Notes: generated from the sequence alone by a model not told the origin. A stretch of DNA of 64,000 bases from Astrothelium macrocarpum (GCA_021030915.1 JAGEMR010000001.1:124001-188000), one strand, 5' to 3'; shown: positions 46,625 through 59,642, counted from the first letter of the stretch. Made by a program: numbers and translations.

Positions 46625-47481
46625 TCATGTGAACAGCCAGTACTGCGCTGCATATTCAACTTCGAAGCTCTGTGCCTGTCCCGCACATGTTGCAGGTGCA
46701 CCTCCTCCCACAGTGTTCAGGCGGTAGACTTCTTGGAAGATTTGTGAGTCGGTAGTGCTCTTTTCTGTGAGCTTCAACCATGCCACACTTCCTGTTTGGT
46801 TGCTTGGTAAAGGCAATGGTCCAGGAGTCGTAGGTGCATTGCTTGTAGCGTTCTTTTTGAATGCACCATTTCCGTATTGATGCTCGGTGGTATCCATGTT
46901 AAAGAATGGTGTGGTGGGGTCAAGGAAGTAATGGTGTCCAGACAGGTCTTGGTTGATCATGCTGTTCGGGTCGGAAGAAGAGGGTATAGGATAATAAAGA
47001 GCAGCATGTGTCATCCAGGTAACAAAGTCGAGGTTGGAAGTAGCGAGGCAGGTAACATTGAAAAGAGAAGCGCGGGCACCAATGTTGACCGGAGTGGATT
47101 GAGGTGAAGATGGCTCGCTGCAGTTGTACAGCTGTACACCACGGCCAATTGCAACGTGAGAGAGCGTCAATCCTGAGTCAGGAGGAGGAAGCGGTGTAGG
47201 CGCTACAACGATGTTAGACGTGGTTGACAATATCACACAGAATGAAACGTACCAGCCGGCATATGATCTTGAAGTTGATCGATATTGCACGAACCCAATC
47301 CTATGAAGTTTGGCATGCCTGGTGGGCTCGGGTCTCCTCTCCGATGAAGCGATGAGAGGACCTCTGAGGATTGAACAGTCCTTGAAGGTGTCTCGAGCTC
47401 CCCATGACGCTTGTCGACTGCTGGCAATGCAAGAATGGTGGAGCTGAGGGCCATCACAAGATAAGAGGATATAGCAAACAT
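46625..47481 (-). CDS. secreted DUF3455-type protein
   Basis: Two exons on the minus strand: 47481-47253 and 47202-46625; 807 nt, 268 residues. A signal peptide spans roughly residues 1-19 (FAISSYLVMALSSTILALPA), followed by a possible Lys-Arg processing site (DKR). The mature part shows DUF3455 hallmarks: HVAIGRGVQLYNC, then ASLFNVTC, HHYFLDPTTPFFN, the lysine pair in GAFKKNATSN, VAWLKLTE, VYRLNTVGGGAPATC and a final VEYAAQYWLF. Members are common in fungi and bacteria and are sometimes mislabelled malate dehydrogenase; the biochemical role is unknown to me. Extracellular location is expected. Sequons NCS, NVT and NAT fit secretion. Confidence 0.85.
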
Positions 47482-49113
47482 GACGAACGAGGAGGTGAAG
47501 AAGCACGAAAAGGATCCAAGAGTACTTCAGGCACCCAGGCAGAAGCTCGCAGTACTAAGCTAACTTTCTCAATCCGGCACAATTAAGGGAGTATTAATAT
47601 GTCCTCCTCGACAGCAAAACCAGAAGGAGCCTGATTGATGGGGGGAAATCAGGGCTGAGGATGAAAGACCAAAAGCACCGCTCAGGCACTGCGTGGCAGA
47701 CTTCTTTATACATAGCGGCTTCCAGCCTCTCCAAGACGCTCCGGCCACGAGTATTTTGGTGCCATAAGCGCGCTCATCAGGGACCAGGGCTACTGCACGG
47801 ACGGGGTCCTCACCGTTTTGCAACGACAGGAGCCAATCGAGTCAGTTTGCCAAAGATAGCGACGGGAGCTAACATCCGAGGCGCGATGGGCCGGGCGCCG
47901 CTAAGATCTGCAGCCTCCCGTCGGTAAGACCAGGGCGACAACCTGACGATTCTGTTGCTTGTGCACTGCACAGGGAAGCCCCAACACAGTTCTAGAAAGC
48001 TGACGAAAGCATGATACGAAATAACAACGATCAAAGTACACACTAGAAGAATAAAAAAAATTGCAATGACTTGGTACTGAAATGTTGATGACTCTCCCAA
48101 AATAAAACGCCAAGAGAAAGAAGCGAGAGACTAGTGCCGGTGCTATTTTAAATTTGCCACAAATATGCCAAAAACAGACATTGAGGGACTTTCCCAGAAT
48201 AAACCCCTAATTAATCTTCAGACGTGCAGGGCCGCCCCACTTGGCCAATGAACCCGCTCCAGCGCTTCGACGCCTGCAATAGCTGGTTCAACGAGCGACT
48301 GGTGGGGCCCATGCGGTCCTTTGCGCTGGCAATCTCCCGCTGTCAAAAAAGAAACTAATGCCAGATGGTTGGAGGGCCAATGGGGATGCTGCTCTCGCCA
48401 GGCGCCTCCACGTCCTGCCCTGTTCTGTTTTCAATTTCGCCCTCTTCGGCAAGCCCGTTCTCCAAAGACCGTGGGCCAGGTGGCAAGCGAGGCCGCGTCG
48501 GGAAAGGATGCGAATATGTCGAAGTGAGCTGAGGGTGTCGGTCCTCTGCACCGTCTGGGCCAAAGACGTACAGTAGTCCTGGAGATCTTGTGTGCGATGG
48601 TGGCTGCAAGAATGTCTGCTGACTACCTACAGTGGTACAACTGCGTGAAGTGCAGACTAAGCCAACTGATAAGCTGATGGAGATTTGGCTAACGGAAAAG
48701 GCGAAAATTAGGCCGGACGTTCGCGCTGGCCTTGTCCTTGGACGCGGAGGGCATTTGTGTATCATGCTGGAAGACTATTTTCCCGAATTTCCGAACCTAA
48801 ATTCTGTCTTGAATGATGATAGGTCGGGATCGCTATACAGATTTCGATTCGGCGAAATAGATGATAGAACATTCTCCCAATACTTCTTACCTCTAAAACG
48901 TAGCAAGCAATCCCCTGGAAACACTGTTTGAATGCGAAAACGTATCATGTAAATTTTCCTTAGTGTTTCCCAGGCTGGGTGTATCGAATGTTCCGTGGAT
49001 TGTGATAGGCGGGAGATAATCAACTTGATTCGCTGTCGCCGACGTTTCTGGCTTGAGCGTAGTCTTTCCTGGAATTACAAGTCCAATTTCAGAATCTGAT
49101 CAAAAACTGCCTA
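47482..49113. other. spacer without a supported gene
   Basis: Promoter side of the DUF3455-type gene and 3' side of the CASP gene. A plus frame at 48632-48931 and minus frames around 48355-48765 are open, but I recognise nothing in them. Confidence 0.35.
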
Positions 49114-51542
49114 TCATCCTCTTCCATTAAAGCCTTCGGGTTGCCAATCTTTCGCATCAGCCACACCACCTACTCCCACATCGCCTGATCTACCGCCTGC
49201 TCCGTTTGCAACCGCCGCACCCCCTGCTCCCATCATGGCCGCAGCACCACTCAAACTCGTCGTATGCTGCTCAATGTCCGTAGTGCCCATCCAGTAGAGG
49301 CAAAACAGGACCAATAGATGGAGACCGAGACAGTAAGCTGCAAACAAGTTTCTGCTTGTTCTCGTTGCCATGACTAGTCTCGTTATTTGGAACACCGCTC
49401 GTTCTGGTAACGTCATCCGTTTGAACGCTCGCGCAGACTCCCGGCCTCGGAATGCAGCAAACGGTGATAGATTATGCTCATATTGACTCCGATATCGATC
49501 GAGCGTTAATCCAGATCCGGTGTTTCCGTCTACTCGGATCGTGCTGGGGTTTGTGCTGCTCATGTACGAACTGCTCGAACTTGCACTCGGCTGGTTCCTA
49601 TTATACGTAGATACGTATCGAGTCTTTTCATATAGGTTCAGGTTATCTTTTTGCAAGCTCGCAACTTCCGACCGCAATGAAGAAACGGTCTGGTAAGTCT
49701 TCTGGAGCTCTGATTCCAGTTCAGAGTTTCGCTTTTTGAAGCGATCACGCTGAGCAGCAACCATGGGTAGAATGCCGGAGCCGCCGCCCACAGGCTCACC
49801 GGCTCTGATTGCCTCGAGCGTGCTGGACGGCGAACCGCTCCCATTACGTGGGTCGAATCCTGAAATGATGGATGAAGTGGGCGAGCCGCGGCCGCCAGAG
49901 CGACGCATCGACGATGCAGGATACTTTGACCGGTAAGTTCCTGCGACAGAGATCGTATCAGAAGCAAATGCGTTGGAAGCTTCTTGCTGCACTTTCTGGA
50001 GGTCCATCTCGAGAGTCGCGTTTAGGTTGCGCGATTGCTCAAGTTCCATGTTGGCATTGGACAGTTCGTCTTGTAAAGTGGAGAGACGGTTCTGAAGATC
50101 TTGATGTGACACACGGAGAATTGTGAGGTCGTTGTTAAGTTTTCGGTTTCGGGAATGAAGCAATTGTTCCAAATTATCATTGTGCGGTTTCGATGGAGTC
50201 CCGTTGGCCTCGATAGCCCTGGGGTCGTCTATTTGTTCATCGTCGTCATTATCACCTGTGGCGAACTCGATGGATTTGAGCATTTCTAGCTCCTGTTTCA
50301 CATCATCATAGTCGGACATTTTCTGGACCCTTTCTTTGAGTGTATGACGCTCAGCTTTAAGAGATGTCAATTCACGTTCTACGATTCGCATGTTCGTGTC
50401 CAGTTTCCCTCTTTCCGAATCCTTCTCCAATTTCACCGATTCGAGTTTGCGAAGCAATGACGAATTCTCCGACTGCAGCCGTAAGAATGCTGGGTTCTCC
50501 TCAATAGGACCATTCTGTTGTGAGCTCTGTTGCGACGTAGTTTGTGCGAGCTCCAAACGGAGTTGCTCGTTTCTTGCTTCAACCTCGGCTAGTCTCTGAT
50601 TTGTTCTATCGAGCTCTGAGCTGACGATCTCAAGTTCGGCCGCAGTTGCGCTACTTCGACTGATGTCTTGCGCTCCCTCTTCGCCACGTTCCAGCCTTTG
50701 CGAGACCTCGTAATTTGCCTTTAATTCCTTGAGTAGCCGATCTTGATTCTCTACTCTTTCCTCCAAACTCCGTTCTCGTGATTCCCAATTGTTTTGCTTT
50801 TCGTTCAAGACTGCCTTGTACGAGGCCTCTACTTCCTTGAGCTTCTCATCCACTGTTCCATCCGAGTGCTGTCTAGCCTCCCGCTCTTGGTCTAGCCGGT
50901 GTTCTGCATCTTCCAGTTGTGCTGTAAGTTTCTCGACCTGAGATTGCAATCTCTTATTGTCATCTTCTAGCCTCGGTACGGTTTCTTCAGCTGTGACAAG
51001 GGAATCAACAGAAGCTTCAAGTAATGGGTACGGATCCGGTGCTTCTGACAATGGTGTATATGCTTGGAAAAACGCTGATGAAATCGTCTTCGACAGGTTC
51101 GAGACAAGGTCAATGTACGATTGATACGCTAAAAGGAGTCAGTACATTGATTGCAACATTCGAAGCTTGGCGTGCCTTTGAGAAGTCCCTTAACCTCATT
51201 CAGCTTCTCAGCATCATCGAGCTTCCGGAAGTCCTTTGTCTTTTGCGCAAGATCCTTGCGGTGAACTAAGCTATCTTTTTGGTTCTCCACCAGTTCGGAA
51301 GCAGTCTGATCCAGGGAAGAAACGAGGTTCGTGAGATCCACAGCTGTTGGCAAACATTAGCGCCTGTAGATAGAACGCTGGTAGACCATACTTCGCCAAG
51401 CAGCTATAGCCTTTTGGAATTTGTTTTCCTGTTCTAGAGCAGGCGTGTCCAGCACAGATTCTGAGTCGACAAGTTGCGTATCGTCAGCTTCCCTTTGTAA
51501 GTGTTCATCATGCCCATTGGCATGCAACGTCGATTCTGCCAT
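49114..51542 (-). CDS. Golgi membrane coiled-coil protein CASP/COY1
   Basis: Golgin-type tail-anchored protein (human CASP, yeast COY1) acting in intra-Golgi retrograde traffic. Three exons on the minus strand: 51542-51392, 51343-51176, 51128-49114; 2334 nt, 777 residues. The N-terminal block KFQKAIAAWRTVDLTNLVSS and LAQKTKDFRKLDDAEKLNEV matches the family. Heptad-rich coiled coils run from about 140 to 640. The conserved C-terminus includes MTLPERAVFQITRLVMATRTSR followed by the single membrane anchor NLFAAYCLGLHLLVLFCLYWMG (about 692-713). A Gly/Ala-rich lumenal tail follows. Intron 2 (51175-51129) starts with GC instead of GT. Removing it joins GLLK to AYQSYIDLVSNLSK exactly as in relatives. 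Divergent from VPS3 across 284 bp. Confidence 0.92.
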
Positions 51543-51826
51543 GTCAAAGCATGATATATGTGATATGAGCTTTTGCACTCTACCGAATGACGGTTACGAA
51601 GCTAAGTAGAATCGCGGTGATCTTGCGGACAGAGTGGGATAGGTAGGCATGTAGGTATCGAAGTCAAGGTAGGATAAATGACAGACATCACGGGGCAAGT
51701 TTTCCGAGACCCGGAGAGCAACATCGCCGCATCCTAGCCTGAGCTACCGCAGGTAGCGCTTTACACGCCTTTTCAATACAAAAGTCCAATCTTCATTATG
51801 ATGAGGTTGGAGTGGTTCGATGCATC
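51543..51826. promoter_or_regulatory. 284 bp divergent promoter, CASP / VPS3
   Basis: The start codons of two membrane-traffic genes face away from each other across this short spacer, so their promoters must overlap or adjoin. No TATA box is clear. Confidence 0.5.
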
Positions 51827-54800
51827 ATGGACCGACAAGATGGTCTGGAGGGTGCGGACCTACAGGCATTGGGTCGCCAAGGCGGGAGTTACATCTTTCA
51901 GGATCTGATCCAGGACGTACCACTCTCCGAGGATGGGCAGCTCAAAGACGTTTGGATATCTTGTGTTGAAGTATGGAGTAAGTTCGACATCTATTTGGTA
52001 CGATTCGTCTTTAGTTGACCCTCCTCTGAAGATGATAATCTCTACATCGGAACGTCAACGGGAGAACTGCTACATTATGTCCGAATTCCTCCTGACCCGG
52101 AAGACGAATTTGGAGAGGGAACCTTTATCTTGGCCTCCAGACTGCGGCCTAGAGCTTCTCAGACCGATGGTCCAGGTATCGAGCAGATTTTCTTGGTTCC
52201 AACCGTGGGAAAGGCATGCATCATCTCTAATGGCAGTCTCACCTTTTACACATTACCAGAGTTGAGTCCAGCATTCAACAACGGTAAATTGGACAATTGC
52301 TTTTGGGTTGGTGGCCTCGATGAGAATGTTGATGCAGAAATTGCTGAGCCTCAAGACGGCATTATCATCATGATCTGCATGAAGACGCGAATAAGGCTTA
52401 TGCGGATAGCTGAAGAAGCTCGTAAGTTCAGAGACGTTCAGTTCGCTGGTTGTCTCACTACTATTAGACGGGACAACTTTGCTTGTGTAGCAGATGCACA
52501 TTCATATGCATTGCTTGATGTTATCCAGCAACAAAAGGTTCCTTTATTCCCTATCTCGTCCGTTGATGAACAGGCTTCCGTTACCGTCGGTGGTGCTACA
52601 GAAGATTTAGCCGTGACTGAATTCCAGCGTCCAACACGGAGCTCTTCACTCGTTGGCGTTGTGCCTCGCGCAATTAGTGGTGACAAAAACAAGCCTGCTC
52701 ACGAGCGTAGTACCAGTTTAGGGACATTTGGAAGCAGGCAGGGGCAACAGCAGCGACCAGCTGTGGTGCAGTCGACGTCTCCGCGCAAAACTTTAGAGCC
52801 TCCCGATCCTTTTACAAGGCCAGGGTCAAGCCAGTCTGGTGCGTTGTCTCCTGAACGTGCTTTGAGCCCTTCTCCGAAAGCCACGGCACTAGACAAACCC
52901 TTACCATCTACACCGAGGGAACAGAGCGTCTCACGGCCACCGCGAGAGGCGGAACAGCTCAAGCCACATATATCGTCACCAACTCCAACAGAGTTCCTAC
53001 TCACGACAGGTACATCATCTTCTGATCCAGGTGTGGGCATGTTTGTAAACCTGGATGGTGATGTAGTACGCGGTACGATAGCGTTCTCAAAGTATCCCGA
53101 TGTTGTTCTTGTGGATGGTCAGGGCGTCGATCCAACAGCTTCTCTCAAACCTGGAGAAGTACCGGAAGAAGGTTTCGTGCTTGCTGTCGTGGGATCTTCA
53201 ACGGAAAACGAGTCTCAGAAAGTCATTGAGATTCAACGATGGGACTTGGATCCAAGCGAAGGCGGCGGCTCAAAAGAAGTCATGTTTCTGCCTTCACCAG
53301 AGAAGAATTCACACCATCATATGGGTGCTGGCAAAACCATTTCGAAGGCCGAAGTTCACTTGGCGTACATACGCGATAAGCTTAGATTACAGCAGGTCAA
53401 CTTACATCTCTCCACTCAACAGCAGCACCAACAAGAGCCTGTAGATTCAGCAGCCCAAAATCAACGAGCTCTAGCTCGTGAAAAGGAAGAAGCCATCTTC
53501 ACCAACAGGTTAACTAGCACCCAATGCCAGATTGTTACATGGTCTGGAAACAACATTTGGTGGACAGTTCGGAATTCACTTATTATACGGCTTGACGCAC
53601 GGCTCGACAATGCTTGCCTAGCTCAATCAGCCAACACGGAGAATGGCATGCGAAATGCTGTAGAAACCGTGCTGAATGACATCCGTGGACGTGAGTCCAA
53701 TACCGAACTTGAATTCTTGGGCTTAAATTACATCCGCCAAAAAGCCTCACTGCTCCTTTTCACAGATCTTCTGAGCCGAACTGCCTCCGGTATCATCGTT
53801 TTTGAGCGGGACAAACGCGTGGTAGAGGACTCTCTGATAACTGGGGAGATTGATCCACGATTAGTCGTAGCTTTGCTACCAGAACTCCGAGAGGAGGTCC
53901 GGCAAGCCACTTCTGGAATATGGATTCCTGGTGGATTGAAACGACTTTTGGAGTCTTTCCTGCAAAACTACGACGTGTCTGGCATACGACTTGATGTCCA
54001 AGGTCCGTACGGGGACAACCTGTTGTCTCTGGTGAAACGATTCTTGGTTCACTGGAGACGGAAGAAAGGCTTCGGGAGCGTTCCTGACGAAAAGCACGTG
54101 TTTGACACGGTCGATGCAGCTTTACTACACACGCTACTTCTACTTGACAGCATCAGCCCTCGTGGACAAGTCACCGTAGGTTCAGTTCGATCAGAGCTGA
54201 ATAACTTGGTTGATTCGGGCCTTGACTGCTTCGATCGAGGTGTTGAGCTTCTGGAACAATTCAACCGGCTGTTTGTTTTGAGCCGACTATACCAAAGTCG
54301 TAAGAACTCATCAAAGGTCCTTGCAACGTGGAAGCGCATTTTAGATGGCGAACAAGATGATGGAGGCGATTTAGTTGATGGCGAACAGGTGGTGCGAAAG
54401 TACCTTGCTTCTATCCGGGACATGAAATTGATCGAGGAGTATGGCACATGGCTAGCAAATCGGAATCCAAGCCTTGGTGTCATGGTCTTCGCAGACGACA
54501 CCAGTAAAATCAAGTTTGAGCCTGCTCAAGCAATTGATATTCTCAAGCAAAGAGCACCAGTTGCCGTAAAATATTTTCTCGAACACTTGGTCTTCGGGAA
54601 AAACGTAAGTGCATCAAATATAAAATACTGAAGGGCTGCTTCAAAAGTTGACTTCCACCAGCTTGCGCAATATGCCAACGATCTCATTTCGTATTACCTT
54701 GAAACTGTGGTGAACGAGCTCAAGAGCTCACAGGCCTCACGCTCAATTCTCTTACAGACATATGAGACATACCGCGCGCTTCGTCCGCCAAAACCGACGT

Positions 54801-55530
54801 ATCGCCAATTCATCACTGACAATGCACTTGGCGCAGATTGGTGGGACAGTCGTCTCCGCCTTCTGCAACTTCTTGGAGGCTACCATGGAGCAGCTTCTCA
54901 ATACGATGTTGACTCTATTTTCAGTCGTCTCGAGTCATTCAGCCAGGAGCTTGTGCCTGAAATGATTATTCTGAACGGTCGCCGTGGCCAGCATACCGAA
55001 GCCATTCGCCTGCTTACTCATGGATTGGGCGATTTCGATACTGCGATCAGCTATTGCTTGCTTGGTGGTTCCAGTATTTTTCGACCTGCCTCGGGAGAGA
55101 TGGTGGGAAACGCACTGCCAAGTCATGAGGAGCAAGCTGTACTCTTCAACAACCTACTGGATGAATTTTTGCGCATTGATGATTTAAGCGACTGCATTGA
55201 ACGGACGGCAGAGTTGTTGGAGAGATTTGGGGTGTGGTTTGACGTCTCTCGGGTAGGTAGCATGTTATACTGAATCACCCGGTCATCTGAGCGGATATAC
55301 TAACACTAAATCAGGTATTGAGTCTCGTCCCCGATTCTTGGTCCATCAACATCATTTCAGGCTTCCTCGTTAATGCTCTTCGCTGCCTTGTTCGTGATCG
55401 GAGCGAAACGCAAGTCACAAGATATCTACGTCAGTCTGAGAACCTTAGAATCAGTGCCGATTTGGTTGGTAAGATAGAGGAATCAGGTCCCACTGTTGAA
55501 GAAAGCCAAAATCTCCAAGGCAATTCCTAA
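51827..55530 (+). CDS. VPS3: VPS3/TGFBRAP1-type CORVET tethering subunit
   Basis: CORVET subunit that binds Vps21/Rab5 GTPases on early endosomes. Four exons: 51827-51977, 52032-54604, 54662-55252, 55315-55530; 3531 nt, 1176 residues (yeast 1011). The N-terminal citron-homology (CNH) domain shows VWISCVEVWNDNLYIGTSTG, FILASRLRP and DNFACVADAHSYALLDV. A Ser/Pro-rich linker (about 235-365) follows. The helical C-terminal half carries SRTASGIIVFERDKRVVEDS and the VPS39-type region. PPKPTYRQFITDNALGADWW leads into LRLLQLLGG, then LTHGLGDFDTAISYCLLGGS. The third intron was placed so that FGKN joins LAQYANDLISYYLE, which keeps phase; a closer AG gives a stop. The start ATG at 51827 is the first in frame. 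GQxGS-type phosphosite-like Ser clusters occur in the linker. Confidence 0.88.
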
Positions 55531-56760
55531 CCAAACGGGGAATATTTGTACGCCGAACTTGCAACGCGCAGATACCCTGTGTGCTGAACCCAGATATCTT
55601 GAACGGGGACTGACCGATCAAGAAGATCAATACAGGCCATACTGTTTGCCTCTGCAGATTGCCTGTCCAAGTTGGATTTTCTCTGCCTGGCAAGCTCTAG
55701 CCCACCATCCACAAACATGGATGCACAAAGGTGGTCCAATCTGGCAATTCAACCGAGGTGCAGAAAACCCATCTAACCGAGACACAAGATTTCGTCTCTC
55801 TTGCCACTTCGCTAGTAGCAACATCGTTTCACATATGACATCCTGTAGGAGGTTGATTAAATAGGTTGAGAAGAAGGTAACCAAGGATCAGAATCAATTT
55901 CCCGTCGAATTCATGGATTGAACAATCACCCGACCAAATCTATTATGCAAGTACAAGCTACACAGCTTTTAATAGAGCATAGACCATTCGTCTCGCGACC
56001 ATGTCCATGACTTTCAAGCGACTGACGAGTCGAGAATCCATGCCCTGTCGGAAGTATCACAAAACCAACCAGCGTTCGATTGCCTGGCCAATCAAAGAAC
56101 GGACCTTCACTAAGTATAGACGCAAGCCAGCGATTGGACCTTGGACTTAATGTCAACGCGTGTCTTGGATGTTGGTTGTATCACAACGCACGCATTCAAG
56201 TAGGTCGGATGCACATCTTGAGCACAAAAAATGTTGCTATCATAATTTGGAACAAAGCAGAGTGGCACCGGACCAATCGAGCCGAAGAGGAATAAACCGA
56301 TGGATGTCACATAGCTGGAGAAGCTTAATGAACCCGGCCGGCTGAGTACAGTGGTTTCACAGTACCCACACTAAACATATGCGTTATTCGTTAGCATGCA
56401 GCCCTGCCCGGTACTGTGCAGGGTAAAGGATTGGCTTCTAATGACAGGCGTTGCACAGCCTGGGCGGCCCAATGTCCCGCTGCTGAGCCTTGGATATGGA
56501 TATAGGTAGAGGCATACGACAACATCGGCTGCTCCGTTTGTCTGCGTCTGATCACTTCCTTCCTTTCACTCACCTATTAATCCGCCAAGTCTTCAAAGGG
56601 TCAGAATGTCATATTGTCTGTATGGAGGCACGCAGTAGATTCAGCTTGAGTGAGTCGGCCCCACCACGCCGGCAAAGACGGCGATCACTCCGCAGCACTG
56701 ACGACATACAGATATCCAACACTTTAATGCTTCTTCTCTGTATTTGCACGGCTTCGAACA
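55531..56760. other. spacer upstream of the Ser/Thr-rich membrane protein
   Basis: 3' flank of VPS3 and promoter/leader of the next plus-strand gene. Open frames are short and mutually overlapping. No RNA gene seen. Confidence 0.4.
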
Positions 56761-58038
56761 ATGACTCTTTCAAATGATAAACATTATCGCGATCGTCTCA
56801 AACACTGGAAGGATGAGAAAATGGATTCCGATACGGGATTACCTCCATATCTGACTTCTTCTGGTCGTCCTACCGACCCAAGTTTCAGCCCTAGCGAAGG
56901 CCGCACGGACCAAGGGACAGCCATCGAACCAACAGACCCTTACGCGGGAGTTTCTAGCACTCCTACCATTTCAGTGCCGTATTCTCCTCCAACGAGTATT
57001 GTAGTAATTAGTGAACCGTCCCCGAGTGTTCCTCCAATAACCATCGAAACTGGCTCGTCATCGGCGCCTATATCATTGCTGAGCTCTTCGATCCAACCAA
57101 CGCAATCGTTGCAATCGTCGCAATCAACGCCATCAACGCAGTCAACGCAGTCTACACCGTCTGGTTTGACAACCAACAATGTTCCTATCACATCTTCTTC
57201 TGGCGCTCTTCCCACACCTCCTCCAATTATATCCAGGAAAAATATCCACACAGCTACTATAGCAGCAGCCATCATTATCCCCGTTGCTGTCATTGCTGTA
57301 ATTGGAGCTATCGCCGTGGTTCTGTTCCGGAGAAAGAGACATGGATATGCCCGACCTGGCTCTAGCGCCAAGTTTATTGGAGTTCCTGAAGGTGCGGCAG
57401 GAATAAAAGACAAGGAGATGCTTTTCCGTCCTGAGAGGCACAATACGATTGGCACGACGTCACCTGCTCCGGCATACGCTCCACACAACCAGCATATAAG
57501 AGCACGACCAGAGTCTACGCAACCAATGCTGTCTGTCCCGCAACAGAATTTGGGTTCCGCAGTTGTCGATCGCGCATACTATACAGGCATTGATACAACG
57601 TCAGAAGCATCCATACACGGCGACGAAGAACAAGAGTTTCACAACGGCAGGGAAGGAAGTCTGATCGGAGAGGCACCTCCTCCCTATGTTAGAAGCTTAG
57701 GATCTGGACGATCGGCAAAATCCGGAAGTGGAGGGGCAAATGCGACCAGGACACACGCAATTGAAGGAGCAATAACAAATCGGCAAAGCGTAGTAGACGA
57801 TATAGTTGTAGAAGAGCCGGAGACACCAAGGGCAAGCGTAATATCTCCATTTGCTGATCCAGTCCGTGAGACGGAACGATCGCCCTTCCACGACACACAT
57901 GCGCCCGACGACGACGATGCAATATCCGAGATATCTGAGTTGCATGAGAGGAACAGAGACAGGATGTCTGACGTCTCAGACTTGTCTTATCAACCCAGTC
58001 TTAGAAGTGTAAGGACCAATCACAGTGGAAATTCTTAA
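56761..58038 (+). CDS. single-pass Ser/Thr-rich membrane protein with PPPY motif
   Basis: 425 residues, one exon. The N-terminal half is Ser/Thr/Pro-rich with Gln-Ser-Thr repeats (residues about 112-138, with STQSTQSTPSG at its end), typical of a mannosylated outside domain. A membrane segment follows at about 164-188 (TIAAAIIIPVAVIAVIGAIA), ended by the basic stop-transfer RRKRHG. The C-terminal part is acidic and polar with a PPPY motif (EAPPPYVRSLG, near 304), a likely docking site for Rsp5-type WW domains. The layout resembles fungal wall-sensor or Mid2-like proteins. However, no signal peptide is visible at this start, so either an upstream exon is missing or the protein inserts by its single membrane segment alone. 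Confidence 0.7.
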   Translation: MTLSNDKHYRDRLKHWKDEKMDSDTGLPPYLTSSGRPTDPSFSPSEGRTDQGTAIEPTDPYAGVSSTPTISVPYSPPTSIVVISEPSPSVPPITIETGSSSAPISLLSSSIQPTQSLQSSQSTPSTQSTQSTPSGLTTNNVPITSSSGALPTPPPIISRKNIHTATIAAAIIIPVAVIAVIGAIAVVLFRRKRHGYARPGSSAKFIGVPEGAAGIKDKEMLFRPERHNTIGTTSPAPAYAPHNQHIRARPESTQPMLSVPQQNLGSAVVDRAYYTGIDTTSEASIHGDEEQEFHNGREGSLIGEAPPPYVRSLGSGRSAKSGSGGANATRTHAIEGAITNRQSVVDDIVVEEPETPRASVISPFADPVRETERSPFHDTHAPDDDDAISEISELHERNRDRMSDVSDLSYQPSLRSVRTNHSGNS

Positions 58039-59642
58039 TATCAACTTCGGTACGGGAGGAGCCAACAATTCCGCTAAATTGAAAATGTCAAGGAGACACC
58101 GAAATCGATGAAAAGGTTTTTTACCTGGAGTTTCACGGATTGAGGTAGTCCCAAGTGACCAAATTAAAACGCGTCTCTCTTTTTAGGCCGGTTCAGGAAA
58201 CGCTCGTAATATTTTCTGTAGAAATTATTGGGTTTCTCTAATTCGTAAAGGAGCTATGTGGTTTTGAAAAATCTCAATCAATGCCATATTTTAGGCCCTT
58301 TGCTTGGTGGCTGTAACATAACATTTTTGGAATTCCTGTGTGGATGGTCTTGAAGATATTTTCTTATTTCCATCCAATGTTGTCTCACTGAAATCTGATT
58401 GTTAGATATCCACAGTATTACGAAGCTCAAGTTATCAAGATTGTCAACGTCTCGTGATCTCGTGCCACTTTCTTCCTGTTGGCTTACTCGATAGAAATGT
58501 GTGAAGATGATTGTACTCTGCCGTAGTACTGTAAACTCCATCTTGGGCCGTCATTAAACGACCTGGCTCAATTTAGGACTATATGCAATTCACAGCTTTA
58601 GCCACACTTTAAACCATTTGGACCATCTCATTCTCCATTTCTTATCTTCTCATCTTGTGAAAGATCACACTGAGCTGAATATTAGTAATCTTGATTGAAA
58701 TGGTTTGCATAGCTGCCAAAGAATTGATATGGTTATGATATCAGTGCTACTAAAGATGATGCAAAGAGCGCCAATGTAATATCCAAAAGGCCGAGCATCA
58801 CGAATGGGCAAAACCCAGGCCTTGAGCGCACTCAATTTGATTGAATTGGTTCCAACCCTCTGGAAGCGCGGACATGTCTTCTAGTTTCATGACCTTAATG
58901 GTGGGGGAGCCACTTGCACGATCATCCACCAAAAGAGAGAGAGCATCGAGCAAAACATGCTAACAGCTCGTTCAAAGCGAGCGGATTCTTACAGCTTTTG
59001 GCATGTTTTAGTCGCCGTACTAAATCCAGCGATCTGGGAAAACCAATTGCCGTAGTCGTGACTCATGTCTTCCTAATCAGGCAAATGACTAGCCCATCCA
59101 GGTAAGTATTTCAGATGAGCATTTGTATCAACTCCTGGTGACACTATGAAGCTTAGAGATGATGGACGATCTAACAACTCGCTTTTGCCAACAGTCGCAG
59201 ATGTATACACTATCTGAGATCACCAAGTCGCTACAATTATGCTTCATCTGCTTGTGCCTCTCAGCCTAGACCCTTGCACTGTAAGCACTTAGCGTCCCTA
59301 TCACCATCGATCCTCTCCAACCTTGCTCACGAAATCTGAATCTACTTGTTCTGGAATTGTCCTTTGACATGATGATTTCCATACATTTCTTTTAGAACCT
59401 TTAAGTAAAAAATTTCTCTGGCGTCCTCAGAGATGTATAAGCAAGTATAGCACACTACCTAATGCAAACGTTCGGCGTTCGAGTACGGTAATGGAACGCC
59501 GGCACGCTTACATGGCGTCACCCTGCTCGTAAGCTACTGGAGAAGTGCAATCATCACACATAGAAGAGGCACAGCTGCCCTGTTGTCGTGCATAGCGGAG
59601 AGATTCTTCCACCTGCTTTCCGGAACAACACCTCTTGAGCAA
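58039..59642. other. 1.6 kb spacer without a supported gene
   Basis: Rather AT-rich with only short open frames (for example minus 58541-58278 and plus 58914-59105). Its right end is the promoter of the adenylate-forming enzyme. Confidence 0.4.

Noticed and set aside
48632..48931. 99-codon plus ORF with a protein-like C-terminal half
   Set aside because: First codon is not ATG, no family recognised, no flanking exon found.
54605..54650. Nearer 3' splice site (caaaag) for the third exon of VPS3
   Set aside because: With the GTAAGT donor it leads to a frame with an early stop; the later ccaccag site joins FGKN to LAQYANDLISYY in phase.
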